A stretch of 64,000 nt of DNA from Flavobacteriaceae bacterium (lineage in GTDB: Bacteria > Bacteroidota > Bacteroidia > Flavobacteriales > Flavobacteriaceae). The notes beneath the pieces are model-generated. The model did no database searches and was not told the DNA's origin. It was given only the letters and a program-made list of their open reading frames with translations. How positions within the stretch are numbered: the stretch's first letter is position 1; each line of letters begins with the position of its first letter. Position numbers and translations under genes: made by a program. Of this stretch, positions 8,741-17,127 are shown one piece after another. Where the stretch lies: the NCBI GenBank assembly GCA_014075215.1, contig CP046177.1, positions 868,001 to 932,000 of the forward strand, read 5' to 3'.

Positions 8741-9354
8741 CTTTTTTGTGTTTTTCGTTTGGGTTTTTAGGTTTTTTTGGTGGTGGTTTTTCTTGGGCTT
8801 TTTTTCGTTTCGTTTTTGGTCTTTTAAAACGTTTTTTATCTTAAATTTCATTTTTTTATTGCCGTAAGGCAAAAGGGCTTTTTTTTGACTGAAACAGTCA
8901 TTTATTTGTTATTTTTTTGAGCCGATTATTCGGCTTCATCACGCCAAAGACAAACTGTTTTTTTGGGCTTTTTTTACCGCTTTGCGGTGGGGCTTTTTTT
9001 ATTACTGCCGTAGGTAGTAAAGGATTTTTTATTTTTCTTTTTTTGCTCTGCTCCGCAGTGCAATTTTTGGGGCTTTTTTTTTGGGTTTTCAACCCATTTT
9101 TTTAGTTTTTAAACAAACTATTTTTGATATTTTGGCAAACTCAATACAAGTTTTAGGCGGTTCTTATTTGTTCACTTTTTTGTCAATTTAGTATTTGATT
9201 TTTAAAAGCAATTTTAAGCCTGTTTTTTGCTCTTTTTTAGCCGTTTTTCGGCTCTCAGATTTAGGGTTTTGTTTCTGTTCTTTTTTGTACTTTTTCTTCT
9301 CTTTTTTGCTTTGGTTTTGAGCTGTTTTTGGTTTCGTTTTTCTGTGTTTTTCGC
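8741..9354. other. Spacer of the inverted repeat: T-rich array of nine tight hairpins
   Basis: No credible gene. The plus strand is extremely T-rich. Nine short inverted repeats with 3-6 nt loops follow one another: TTGCC/GGCAA (8859-8872), TGACTG/CAGTCA (8886-8900), AGCCGA/TCGGCT (8920-8935), ACCGC/GCGGT (8976-8988), TTACTGCC/GGTAGTAA (9002-9020, one G-T pair), TTGC-t-CTGC/GCAG-t-GCAA (9043-9063), TGGGTT/AACCCA (9082-9096), TAGTTT/AAACTA (9103-9120) and AGCCG/CGGCT (9239-9253). GGGCTTTTTTT recurs between them. It lies between divergent operons; a recombination, replication-origin or termination role is possible. Confidence 0.75.
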
Positions 9355-9477
9355 CCCCACAAAAACCCCTGAAATGAGGGCGGAATGGGGCTTTTCTTCT
9401 TTCATTTTTGTTTATATCTATTCCTTTGTTTTTCGTAATTTCTTTAGAAATTTGAATTTAAATTTAAACCTATTACA

Positions 9478-11076
9478 ATGGAAAACTTAACCCTACACAA
9501 CACAAATTTTATCACTTTTAATGATGCTTTTTTAAGCATTGATATTTTGGGTGGCGTAGATTTGCAACAAGTAGAAAGAATGGTTTGCACTTTGCGAATT
9601 ACCCACAAAAATTATCCGTCATTTAGAAGCACACTTGACCTGTACAACGACCACCAAACCGATAAATTAATCCGTACACTTTGCGACAAATGGGAACTTA
9701 AAATGTTGGAGGTTTCTAAAACTTTACACAGCCTTATTCTACAATTAGAGAATTACCGATTGCACTCTTTACGATATACAGGAAAAAAATCAAAAGAAAA
9801 TTTTGAAGTATCCGCAGACGATAAAAAAGAAGCATTGAAAATACTAAAAAGTAAAAACTTGCTTTCACAACTTATAAAAGGTTTAAATACAACTGGTATC
9901 ATTGGCGAGGATGAAAACGCCGTTATTTTGTTTCTTGCTTTGGCTTCCTATAAATATAGCAATCCATTTTCTGTTTTGTGTTTGGCAAAAAGTGGTATTG
10001 GTAAAAGCTATATTTTACAAAAATTAAGTGAATGTATGCCCAATAATTCTTTTAGTTTTCATACACAAATATCTGCAAACGCCTTGTATTATTTCAACTC
10101 TTACGAACTTCAAAACAAAGCCCTTTTAATTGAGGATTTAGAATGGACTACACAAATGTTATCGCCTTTGGCAACTCTGCAAACACAAGGAAAATTAGTA
10201 AAAACTAGAGCCACCAAAGACAAAGACGGAATGCTACACAGCACTACTTTTGAAGTTACTGGAAATCTTTGTTTACTGGCTTGTGCTTATTCTGATAAAA
10301 ATTATGAAAGTTTGAGTTTGCCTTTTTTGATGCTCCATTTAAACCATAGCCAAAGCCAAGATATTGCTATTATGGAATATCAAAAAAAGTGCAAAGCAGG
10401 ACTTATAAAAACGGATGAAATCAAAACCACACAAACAAAACTAAAAAACGTAATTGCAACACTTCAAAATGTATCAATTACAAACCCTTTTGCTACATTG
10501 ATTGAACTTCCAAAAGACGTAAATCACCCAAGAAAATCATTATTGTTATTGCTCAATTTTATTGAAGTTATTACCTATTTTTTTCAGTTCCAAAGAGAGC
10601 AAACAGTTGATAAAACAACAGGAGAAATTTTTGTAAAGACCCACCCAAACGATATAGCATTAGCTTTTAAATATCTTAAAAATTCTTTGTTCCGTAGAGC
10701 GGATGAATTAAGCACAACAGCAAGAGGATTTTATCATTGGCTAACTGATTTTTTGGCAGAAGCCAAAACAACTCAATTTACAGCTTTGGATATTAGAAAA
10801 GCAAAACCAATTCATCCAAGAACTTTAAACCGATACCTGCAAGAACTCAAATTGTATGCTTATGTTCAAGTGGTTGGTGGAAACAAACACCGTGAGGGTT
10901 TTGTTTACAAAATTACACAATTTGGCAATCAAACAGATGTACAAAACCGCATTGAAAAAGACTTAAAATATACACTTGAAAAAATAAAAAAAGAGCATCA
11001 AAAAGAACACGAAAAGCAAAACAGTAAGCCAGTTAGTCAAAAGGAAGTGTCTAACTCTAAAACTCAACAATCATAA
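9478..11076 (+). CDS. P-loop ATPase of the mobile module (E2 right arm)
   Basis: 532 aa, the mirror copy of the protein at 7019-8617, with Arg at residue 94 (CGA at 9757-9759) in place of Leu. Walker A AKSGIGKS, Walker B ALLIEDLEW and the C-terminal winged-helix-like segment are intact. It heads the rightward operon with recombinases at 11119 and 12054. The two ATPase genes diverge from the hairpin-rich spacer, so promoters for both should lie at the inner ends of the arms (9361-9477 here), although I see no clean TAnnTTTG match. Confidence 0.85.
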   Translation: MENLTLHNTNFITFNDAFLSIDILGGVDLQQVERMVCTLRITHKNYPSFRSTLDLYNDHQTDKLIRTLCDKWELKMLEVSKTLHSLILQLENYRLHSLRYTGKKSKENFEVSADDKKEALKILKSKNLLSQLIKGLNTTGIIGEDENAVILFLALASYKYSNPFSVLCLAKSGIGKSYILQKLSECMPNNSFSFHTQISANALYYFNSYELQNKALLIEDLEWTTQMLSPLATLQTQGKLVKTRATKDKDGMLHSTTFEVTGNLCLLACAYSDKNYESLSLPFLMLHLNHSQSQDIAIMEYQKKCKAGLIKTDEIKTTQTKLKNVIATLQNVSITNPFATLIELPKDVNHPRKSLLLLLNFIEVITYFFQFQREQTVDKTTGEIFVKTHPNDIALAFKYLKNSLFRRADELSTTARGFYHWLTDFLAEAKTTQFTALDIRKAKPIHPRTLNRYLQELKLYAYVQVVGGNKHREGFVYKITQFGNQTDVQNRIEKDLKYTLEKIKKEHQKEHEKQNSKPVSQKEVSNSKTQQS

Positions 11077-11118
11077 GCCTTTAGAAGTAAGACGACACTA
11101 AATTTTATTTTTTGAACA

Positions 11119-12057
11119 ATGCAAGATTTTATTAACTATTTACAAACCAAAAACCACGCAGAAATCACGCAAAAAAAATACACCAAAAGCGTAGCTGATT
11201 TTTTAAAATGGTTTACAAAGGAAGACATTAATACTACTAAAAAAGATGTTTTGGAGTACTTGTCCTATCTTAAAAAAAATCTTCACCAAACCAACAGCAG
11301 ACGTAAAGGAGATTTAACAGCTTTAAGGCATTATTTTACTTTTTTACAGCAAAATGATTTAATAGCGACCAACCCCACTAACTTTTTAAAAATAAGAGGA
11401 GCAAGAAAAAAAACACTTTACAATATCTATTCTTTTGCAGAACTGGAACAGCTAAACGATAATTTTTACCACAACTTTATTAGGAATTTCAACTACAATA
11501 AATACGTAGGAGAAAACGACCGAGAACGCTCTCTTTTATGCAGAGAAAGAAACTATTGTATGTTGGGGATGCTTGTGTATCAAGGTTTGCTAACCAAAGA
11601 ATTAAAAAAAATAAAACTTACCGATTTAGACCTAAACAAAGCCACTTTAAAAATACAAAAAGCAAAAAAAAGTAATGGCAGAACCATTGTTTTAAATGCT
11701 ACACAAATAGGTGTTTTAATCAATTATACACAGCAAATAAGACCTAAAATAGCAAACTTATATAATCAAGAAACTGAACAGCTTTTTTTGTCTTACCCTA
11801 TTTCCAATGAAAAAAACAATATTCAAGATTTTCGAGGAGTGGTGCAATACCTTGCTAAACAGGTTAAGAAAATAGACAGTAATTTTTTAAATTTTAAGCA
11901 GTTACGAGCTTCGGTTATTACAAATTGGATAAAAAATGAGGGATTGCGAAAAGCACAATATTTAGCAGGACATCGCTACATATCTAGCACCGAAAGTTAT
12001 AAGGTAAACGATTTGGAAAGCCTAACTGATGACATTGCAAAACATCATCCATTTTGA
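11119..12057 (+). CDS. Tyrosine recombinase paralogue lacking Arg I and His II (E2 right arm)
   Basis: 312 aa, apparently identical to the protein at 6038-6976. Arg I is absent (YQGLLTKEL), His II is replaced (KQLR), and AGHRY and the Tyr of STESY remain. It starts 42 bp after the ATPase and overlaps the complete recombinase by 4 bp (12054-12057). The predicted role is a non-canonical partner of that recombinase. It could still be catalytic with unusual residues, which sequence alone cannot exclude. Confidence 0.85.
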   Translation: MQDFINYLQTKNHAEITQKKYTKSVADFLKWFTKEDINTTKKDVLEYLSYLKKNLHQTNSRRKGDLTALRHYFTFLQQNDLIATNPTNFLKIRGARKKTLYNIYSFAELEQLNDNFYHNFIRNFNYNKYVGENDRERSLLCRERNYCMLGMLVYQGLLTKELKKIKLTDLDLNKATLKIQKAKKSNGRTIVLNATQIGVLINYTQQIRPKIANLYNQETEQLFLSYPISNEKNNIQDFRGVVQYLAKQVKKIDSNFLNFKQLRASVITNWIKNEGLRKAQYLAGHRYISSTESYKVNDLESLTDDIAKHHPF

Positions 12058-12959
12058 GCGAAAACCTAACAATTATTAACCAAGAATATAAAGAGTGGTT
12101 GGCTACTTTGGGCTTTTCACATTCCATTGTTTACAACTATAATTTTAGTGTAAGGGATTTTTTTAATTGGCTTGACACGCAGGGCGTGAGCCAAATAAAC
12201 AAGCTGACTGCAAAGCACATTACTACTTATTTTAATTACTTACAAATACGCCCAAACAAGCGAAGAAAAGGCGGGTTGAGTACTGCACATCTCAACAAAA
12301 CTTTTGATGCCATAGACAAGCTGATGGAGTTTATGCATCAAATAGGAATGCACACCGCACCCAACCCAACAAATTACAGAATTGAACAGGACAAGCAGGA
12401 AAGAGTAAACAATATACACCCTTTTACCAAAGAAGAAATAAAGGAATTGCAAAACAATATCTCAAAAACATACCCCAAATATCATTTTGAAAAAAGAGAG
12501 AAAAAGCAGGAACAATTAAAACTTATTTTTGCTTTGTTTTATGGTTGTGGCATACGCAGAACCGAGGGGATGAACCTTGAAGTAACGGACATTAATTTTG
12601 ATACTAAAACGCTTTTTATAAGACAAGGAAAAAATTATAAAGACCGCATCATCCCATTAAGTACAGGGGTTTATAAAGTACTGGAAAACTACGTTTACAA
12701 TTTTAGAAACCTGCAAAAAATAACACACCGAAAACTCTTTATTCATAGTTCTTGTGGGCTTACAAACAGTCTTAAAGATTTACAGAAAATCACGCCAAAT
12801 AAAGTCATACAAAGCAAAAGATTAACCTTTCATATTTTACGCCATAGTATCGCTACACAACTACTTCAAAATGGTGTTAGTATTGAAAATATTGCACAGT
12901 TCTTGGGGCATTCTTCACTAGAAAGTACGCAGATTTATACACATATCGTAAACCGATAA
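12054..12959 (+). CDS. Tyrosine recombinase with complete catalytic set (E2 right arm)
   Basis: 301 aa, apparently identical to the protein at 5136-6041. Catalytic Arg (GCGIRRTEG), Lys (GKNYKDR), HILRHS, LGHSS and Tyr (TQIYTHI) are present. It is the third gene of the rightward operon and overlaps the preceding recombinase gene by 4 bp. The start codon is TTG-like in context (TTGAGCGAAAAC), the same in both arms. The orphan RHS gene follows after 120 bp. Confidence 0.92.
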   Translation: MSENLTIINQEYKEWLATLGFSHSIVYNYNFSVRDFFNWLDTQGVSQINKLTAKHITTYFNYLQIRPNKRRKGGLSTAHLNKTFDAIDKLMEFMHQIGMHTAPNPTNYRIEQDKQERVNNIHPFTKEEIKELQNNISKTYPKYHFEKREKKQEQLKLIFALFYGCGIRRTEGMNLEVTDINFDTKTLFIRQGKNYKDRIIPLSTGVYKVLENYVYNFRNLQKITHRKLFIHSSCGLTNSLKDLQKITPNKVIQSKRLTFHILRHSIATQLLQNGVSIENIAQFLGHSSLESTQIYTHIVNR

Positions 12960-13079
12960 TCTTATCAATTAGCGAACTAAAAACCTAAAGGGTAGCAGAA
13001 CCAAACTAATTTTACAGTATTTTTTATTATTATTAGCCATACTTTACTTATTTTTGAACTTCACTTTTTTATAAAAAAT

Positions 13080-14102
13080 TTGGGCTGTTTAAAATTAAAA
13101 TATCATCAAAGTACTGAACTAAAATTAGTTTGGAATAAAAAAACATTGACCTCAAAGAAAAGTGATTTAAAAAGACGTAGTTATTTCCTCTTCGGTCTCA
13201 GGCACAAAGGGTATAATGCTACGGTATCTGCTAGTGGAAATCATGTGGCACAGAAGTTTAAATATAATGGTGTCGAACTTGAAGAATCACTGGGATTGGA
13301 TTTGTATGAAATGGAGGTAAGAATGTACGATCCTGCAATTGCCCGATTTACTTCTGTTGATCCTGTAATACATTTTGAATATTCTCCTTATCAAGCATTT
13401 GATAATAACCCAATATTTTGGGCTGACCCTAGCGGAGCAGATGCAATCTCGGATTTTTTTGATACGAATAAAGTAACCGAAGAAGATTATTGGAATAATT
13501 ATTATACTCAACTTCACGAGGAAATAATAACTTTGTATGGAGGGACTACTGATAATTCTAATGGCAATAATGATGATGAAAATGATTCTGAAACAGAGGA
13601 AGACTGCTGCAATCAGCAAATAATGAGACCTGATAAAATAAGTCTTTCTAAGTCGAAAGAAGAAGTATTAGGTTCGTTTATTCAATGGTTTCACTTTATT
13701 GATAATACAACTGATTCAGATAGAGGAGTACTTATTCTTGATGATATAATAAACTATGAGCAATCTAAAAGAAAGAAAGGTATTGCAGAAAGATGGTTTG
13801 GAATGGGGTCAATGATAGGATATGTCGTCAAAAAATATTACAAAGACTCAGGGGGATCAATGATTATGAGTTTTGATGAAGGTTTGAAAGGAAAATCAAG
13901 TGAAATGTATCAAATATCGGTTGTTAGATCACAAAACTCAGGAGGTAATGGTAAAGGTGACTTTATTTATTATTATAGTGTTAAATTAAAAGGCGGTGGA
14001 AATGCTTTGACTATGAGAATTAATGGTAAAGATTTATTCAATAGAGTTTATAGAGCTGTTCAACAGGGAGGGTTTTTTGAAAAGAAAAATGCTAAAAACT
14101 AA
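13080..14102 (+). CDS. Orphan RHS protein with a toxin tip of unknown type
   Basis: 340 aa, starting with TTG in the same MGCLKLKYHQ leader as the gene at 4020-5015 and identical to it through RSYFLFGL. It then runs through a normal RHS end (VRMYDPAIARFTSVDP, NNPIFWADPSGADA). After an Asn/Asp-rich linker the last 150 residues (EEDCCNQQIM onward) form a domain I do not recognise. The frame is open upstream to 12996 but lacks ATG. A lipoprotein gene follows at 12 bp, so this is a likely toxin/immunity pair acting in the periplasm or envelope. Low A+T difference from the arm suggests no recent foreign import of the leader. Confidence 0.7.
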   Translation: MGCLKLKYHQSTELKLVWNKKTLTSKKSDLKRRSYFLFGLRHKGYNATVSASGNHVAQKFKYNGVELEESLGLDLYEMEVRMYDPAIARFTSVDPVIHFEYSPYQAFDNNPIFWADPSGADAISDFFDTNKVTEEDYWNNYYTQLHEEIITLYGGTTDNSNGNNDDENDSETEEDCCNQQIMRPDKISLSKSKEEVLGSFIQWFHFIDNTTDSDRGVLILDDIINYEQSKRKKGIAERWFGMGSMIGYVVKKYYKDSGGSMIMSFDEGLKGKSSEMYQISVVRSQNSGGNGKGDFIYYYSVKLKGGGNALTMRINGKDLFNRVYRAVQQGGFFEKKNAKN

Positions 14103-14113
14103 AATTTAGAAAG

Positions 14114-14641
14114 ATGTATAAGAAAAGTTTATTAATTGTCTTATTTGCACTAATGTTTATAGCTTGTAAGAAAGAAAAAAATGCAGAAATAAAAAGTAAA
14201 GATATAGACATTAAAGGAAATTGGTACCTATACTCTACTGACTCAAATATAGGTAATAATTCTACAACTGACACTTTTGATTATAATGAGGTTTTTTTTG
14301 ATAGTAATACAATGTACCGTTTTTCAAACTTAGGAGGAGTGCTTGCTCCTTTATTTTATAAAGTTTCAAGAGATTCTTTGTTCTATTATGGAGAAGAAAA
14401 CCAATTGGAATATATAGGGAGATTAAATTTAAAAAGTCAAGATAATTTGTTAATTATGTATCAAAATGACACTCTGATTCTTTACAAATTAATTAATGAA
14501 AATAAGCTAATGAGCGAATACCTAGATACTGATATAACCATTGGCGGAAAAACATTTAAAAAATTTGGTAAATCAAAGGAAGAAGAATTCTTAAATCACT
14601 TTCTTGATAGAATGGAAACATGTTTTGAAAAAATTAAATAA
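14114..14641 (+). CDS. Putative immunity lipoprotein
   Basis: 175 aa. A type II signal peptide (MYKKSLLIVLFALMFIAC, Cys18 in FIAC) is followed by a Lys-rich stretch and a beta-rich domain resembling lipocalin-like small lipoproteins (IKGNWYLYSTDSN, then FDSNTMYRFSN). The gene starts 11 bp after the toxin stop. The inferred job is neutralising the RHS tip at 13080-14102 in the periplasm or at the inner face of the outer membrane. The toxin family is unknown, so specificity cannot be stated. Confidence 0.6.
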   Translation: MYKKSLLIVLFALMFIACKKEKNAEIKSKDIDIKGNWYLYSTDSNIGNNSTTDTFDYNEVFFDSNTMYRFSNLGGVLAPLFYKVSRDSLFYYGEENQLEYIGRLNLKSQDNLLIMYQNDTLILYKLINENKLMSEYLDTDITIGGKTFKKFGKSKEEEFLNHFLDRMETCFEKIK

Positions 14642-14689
14642 TCTTGGTAGTGTAGTAAACTGGCCTCACTAGCGCAATGACATTGAGCG

Positions 14690-14704
14690 CTCGTTTTTAA
14701 CGAG
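14690..14704. other. Hairpin at the start of module E3
   Basis: CTCGTT/AACGAG with loop TTT, preceded by an imperfect inverted repeat (AGCGCAAT ... ATTGAGCGCT, 14671-14691). Module E4 has a comparable hairpin in the same relative place (CCGCTAAG/CTTAGTGG, 23070-23090). This may mark the end of the mobile module or terminate the immunity transcript. Confidence 0.4.
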
Positions 14705-14751
14705 AGTTGGCTATAAATAATTAAACTAGAAACAAACATCAAAAAAAGTAG

Positions 14752-14777
14752 GCCATAGTTAGTAAAATAGCTGTGGC
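14752..14777 (+). promoter_or_regulatory. Conserved leader hairpin of the 67-aa gene (E3)
   Basis: GCCATAG pairs with CTGTGGC around a 12-nt loop, followed by TTACTTGTAATAAAA and, 28 bp after the hairpin, the ATG of the small gene. The same stem and downstream bases occur at 23132-23158, with a 13-nt loop. Conservation of the stem in both modules supports a regulatory RNA or protein-binding role. Confidence 0.5.
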
Positions 14778-14804
14778 TTACTTGTAATAAAAGCCCATAT
14801 TGTT

Positions 14805-15008
14805 ATGAAAGAAAGAATATCATTAAATAAGTTATTGAAACTTACCAGAGCATACCCCACCAGATATATTGTTTTACATGGAGGTTGTGTGATCTACAAT
14901 GGTTGTTTGTATAAAAATCGTAAGGCCTTGGTTAACTATTTTTTTAAGTGTAATACAAACTTCCGGGATATAGAGAATATTAAGGAGTTGAAAGTTGAAA
15001 AGCTATAA
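14805..15008 (+). CDS. Conserved 67-aa protein of unknown function (E3)
   Basis: 67 aa, starting MKERISLNKLLKLTRAYPTR, with an aromatic/Cys-containing middle (NGCLYKNRKAL) and a C-terminal FFKCNTNF segment. About three quarters of the residues are identical to the protein at 23185-23388, which sits in the same position relative to a leftward XRE gene and a rightward primase or ATPase gene. No signal peptide, membrane segment or known domain is visible. Conservation with many synonymous and conservative changes argues for a real protein. It could be an accessory DNA-binding or anti-repressor factor, but this is speculation. Confidence 0.65.
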   Translation: MKERISLNKLLKLTRAYPTRYIVLHGGCVIYNGCLYKNRKALVNYFFKCNTNFRDIENIKELKVEKL

Positions 15009-15018
15009 GGATTTAAAG

Positions 15019-15321
15019 TTACCTACAAAAACGCCTCTCTATTACCTGTTCTAAGGTTTGCTGTTTGTTTTTCGGCAATTTAGAGGCTCTTTTAGCGAGT
15101 TTTACCAATTGGGTATCCTCACTGCTTGTTATACCGTAGAAAACATCCATAGACACTCCCAAATGCCTGGCCATTTTTATGGCAATATCAAAATTGGGTT
15201 TTACTCGCCCCATCTCATATCGGGATATGTTGGTTACTTTAATACCACATTTTTTGGCAAGTGCCGCCTGAGACAGTCCGCTTTGTTTACGTAAGTGTTT
15301 AAAATGCGTGGGAAAATCCAT
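15019..15321 (-). CDS. XRE-family transcriptional regulator (E3)
   Basis: 100 aa with a typical HTH (SGLSQAALAKKCGI, then NISRYEMGRVKPN) and a short C-terminal tail. It converges on the 67-aa gene (10 bp between stops) and diverges from the ATPase gene at 15491. Two direct copies of TATATACAAA in the shared promoter region (15398-15407, 15470-15479) are candidate operators. The likely role is keeping the module silent. Confidence 0.9.
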   Translation of the reverse strand: MDFPTHFKHLRKQSGLSQAALAKKCGIKVTNISRYEMGRVKPNFDIAIKMARHLGVSMDVFYGITSSEDTQLVKLAKRASKLPKNKQQTLEQVIERRFCR

Positions 15322-15376
15322 ATAAAAAAATGCTAAAAAACAATGATTTAAAAAAATATTTACCTAAAAAACACAG

Positions 15377-15406
15377 TAAAGATAAGGGTTTTACTTATAT
15401 ATACAA
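15377..15406 (-). promoter_or_regulatory. Promoter of the E3 XRE gene, overlapped by a possible operator
   Basis: Minus strand TATCTTTA (15384-15377; one mismatch to TAnnTTTG) with TTG 19 bp upstream (15406-15404). The -33 element overlaps the direct repeat TATATACAAA at 15398-15407, as expected for autoregulation. Confidence 0.45.
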
Positions 15407-15415
15407 AAATGAGTA

Positions 15416-15447
15416 TTGACATTATCTAACAAAAGTGTATATATTTG
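15416..15447 (+). promoter_or_regulatory. Promoter of the E3 ATPase-recombinase operon
   Basis: TTG at 15416-15418, a 21-bp spacer, and TATATTTG at 15440-15447. The second copy of TATATACAAA (15470-15479) lies between this promoter and the ATG at 15491, where a bound repressor would block transcription. Confidence 0.5.
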
Positions 15448-15490
15448 TAAAATAATATGAAAAGTTATTTATATACAAATATGTACCACA

Positions 15491-17059
15491 ATGAAATTAA
15501 ATACTCAAAATCCAAATAACTACGGATATAAAACCCAATACCTGGACATCCGGATTTTAGGAGGTTTAAAACTAGGAAAGCTCGAAAGCCTGCGGGTAAC
15601 GCTAAGCATCCAAAAAATAGGGTCAATGAATATTTTACGGCATAGTATCGATCTGTATAATGACAACCAGGTAGAGAAATTTGTAAGAAGAATAGCAGAA
15701 CGTTTGGAGATTGGGACTTCTGTAGTGAGGCAATGCCTCCGGGAGCTTACCCGGGAGTTGGAGAATTATCGATTTATTTTACTGGAGAGTGAAAAACAAC
15801 AACAGTCCGGGCCTGAGATACCACCCCTAACGGGGAAAGCTACCCAAGAAGCTACCGCCTTTTTGAAAAAGGAGCATCTGTTAGCTAACACCAATGAGTA
15901 CATCGGAAGGTCAGGTGTGATAGGAGAAGAAACCAGTCGCCTTCTGATGTACCTTTTGTTTACCAGTAGAAAGACCAATAATCCCTTGCATTGTATCTCT
16001 CTGGGAAGTAGTGGCGTTGGAAAAACACACTTACAATCAAAAGTAGCAGAGCTGATACCACAGGAAGACAAGGTAGAAATTACTGTCCTCTCTGCCAATG
16101 CCTTTTACTATTTTAATCGTACAGAACTTAAAAACAAACTCATTTTAATAGAAGATTTGGACGGAGCAGAATCGGTACTCTACCCGCTTCGGGAATTACA
16201 ATCCAAAAAAAGAATCACTAAAACCGTAGTACATAAAGATAGCAAAGGGACTACCAAAACCATTCACCTGACCGTAGAAGGTCCGGTATCGGTGGCCGGG
16301 TGTACTACCAGAGAATCCGTTTATGAAGATAACAGCAACCGAAGCTTCTTACTCTATATGGATGAAAGTTCGGAGCAGGATAAGAAAATAATGGATTACC
16401 AACGTGCTATCTCTGCGGGGAAAGTCAATGAAGAAGAACAGTTGGCAGCTGTGGCCTTACTTAGAAATACTCAAAAAATATTGAAACCCGTAAAAGTCAT
16501 CAACCCCTTTGCAGAGTTTTTGGAGCTGCCTCAATCTGTGTTCAAACCCAGACGTACCAACTCTCATTATCTGCAACTAATAGAGGCGATTACCTTTTAT
16601 CATCAATACCAACGTGAGGAGCAGGTAAATGAAGCCACAGGAGAAGTCTATATAGAAACAACAATAGAAGACATACAAGAAGCTAACCATTTAATAACAG
16701 AAGTGCTACTTAGAAAATCAGATACCCTTAGCGGAGCGGCAAGAAATCACCTGGAAAAATTAAAGTTGTACTTACAAGAGAAAAAACAAACGCAGTTTAC
16801 CAATGCCGAAATCAGAAGAAACTTACGTATCAAAGCCAGTACCTTAAAACGATACCATTTACAATTAATAGAGGAAGGGTATATCAAAAAGATAAGTGGA
16901 AAGAAAGGACAAATCTATCATTATCAGATTATAGATGTTAAAGAGTATCAGCACCTTAAAGAGCAGATAAGTAAGGCATTGGAAGATTGTTTGACCAAAA
17001 TCAACCGGCCCACCGGCTCAGTAGTGGCTCACCAGCCAAATGGACCAGTTAATAAATAG
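15491..17059 (+). CDS. P-loop ATPase of the mobile module (E3)
   Basis: 522 aa. The N-terminal beta region (IRILGGLKLGKLESLRVTL) matches the other modules. Walker A is GSSGVGKT (172-179), Walker B is LILIEDLDG, and a winged-helix-like segment lies near residues 435-470 (TQFTNAEIRRNLRIKASTL). Like the E2 copy it has no primase partner. Its base composition is a little richer in G+C than the E2 copies, so the modules are diverged relatives and not recent duplicates. It is followed by the recombinase pair. Confidence 0.85.
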   Translation: MKLNTQNPNNYGYKTQYLDIRILGGLKLGKLESLRVTLSIQKIGSMNILRHSIDLYNDNQVEKFVRRIAERLEIGTSVVRQCLRELTRELENYRFILLESEKQQQSGPEIPPLTGKATQEATAFLKKEHLLANTNEYIGRSGVIGEETSRLLMYLLFTSRKTNNPLHCISLGSSGVGKTHLQSKVAELIPQEDKVEITVLSANAFYYFNRTELKNKLILIEDLDGAESVLYPLRELQSKKRITKTVVHKDSKGTTKTIHLTVEGPVSVAGCTTRESVYEDNSNRSFLLYMDESSEQDKKIMDYQRAISAGKVNEEEQLAAVALLRNTQKILKPVKVINPFAEFLELPQSVFKPRRTNSHYLQLIEAITFYHQYQREEQVNEATGEVYIETTIEDIQEANHLITEVLLRKSDTLSGAARNHLEKLKLYLQEKKQTQFTNAEIRRNLRIKASTLKRYHLQLIEEGYIKKISGKKGQIYHYQIIDVKEYQHLKEQISKALEDCLTKINRPTGSVVAHQPNGPVNK

Positions 17060-17127
17060 AAAATCAATAACTTATAGCGACTAAACCATAAATGCTAAAA
17101 AAAGACATACCCAAGTAAAAAATAAAT

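Larger units (their letters stand above)
9355..13192 (+). repeat. Right arm of the 3.84-kb near-perfect inverted repeat (module E2)
   Basis: Reverse complement of 4903-8740 (coordinates sum to 18095), carrying the same ATPase, recombinase pair and RHS leader in the rightward direction. Beyond 13192 the sequence diverges into a different RHS tip. The inner end contains CCCCTGAAATGAGGG, a small hairpin mirrored in the other arm. Confidence 0.95.

Noticed and set aside
8859..9253. CRISPR-like or integron cassette array
   Set aside because: The stems differ in sequence, spacers are T-runs, and there are no cas genes or integron integrase; the recombinases are XerC/D-sized without the integron-specific insertion that I can see.
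8898..9405. Short Lys-rich or Phe-rich frames in the spacer of the inverted repeat
   Set aside because: They are translations of T-rich or A-rich DNA and hairpins; no start context or conserved protein pattern.
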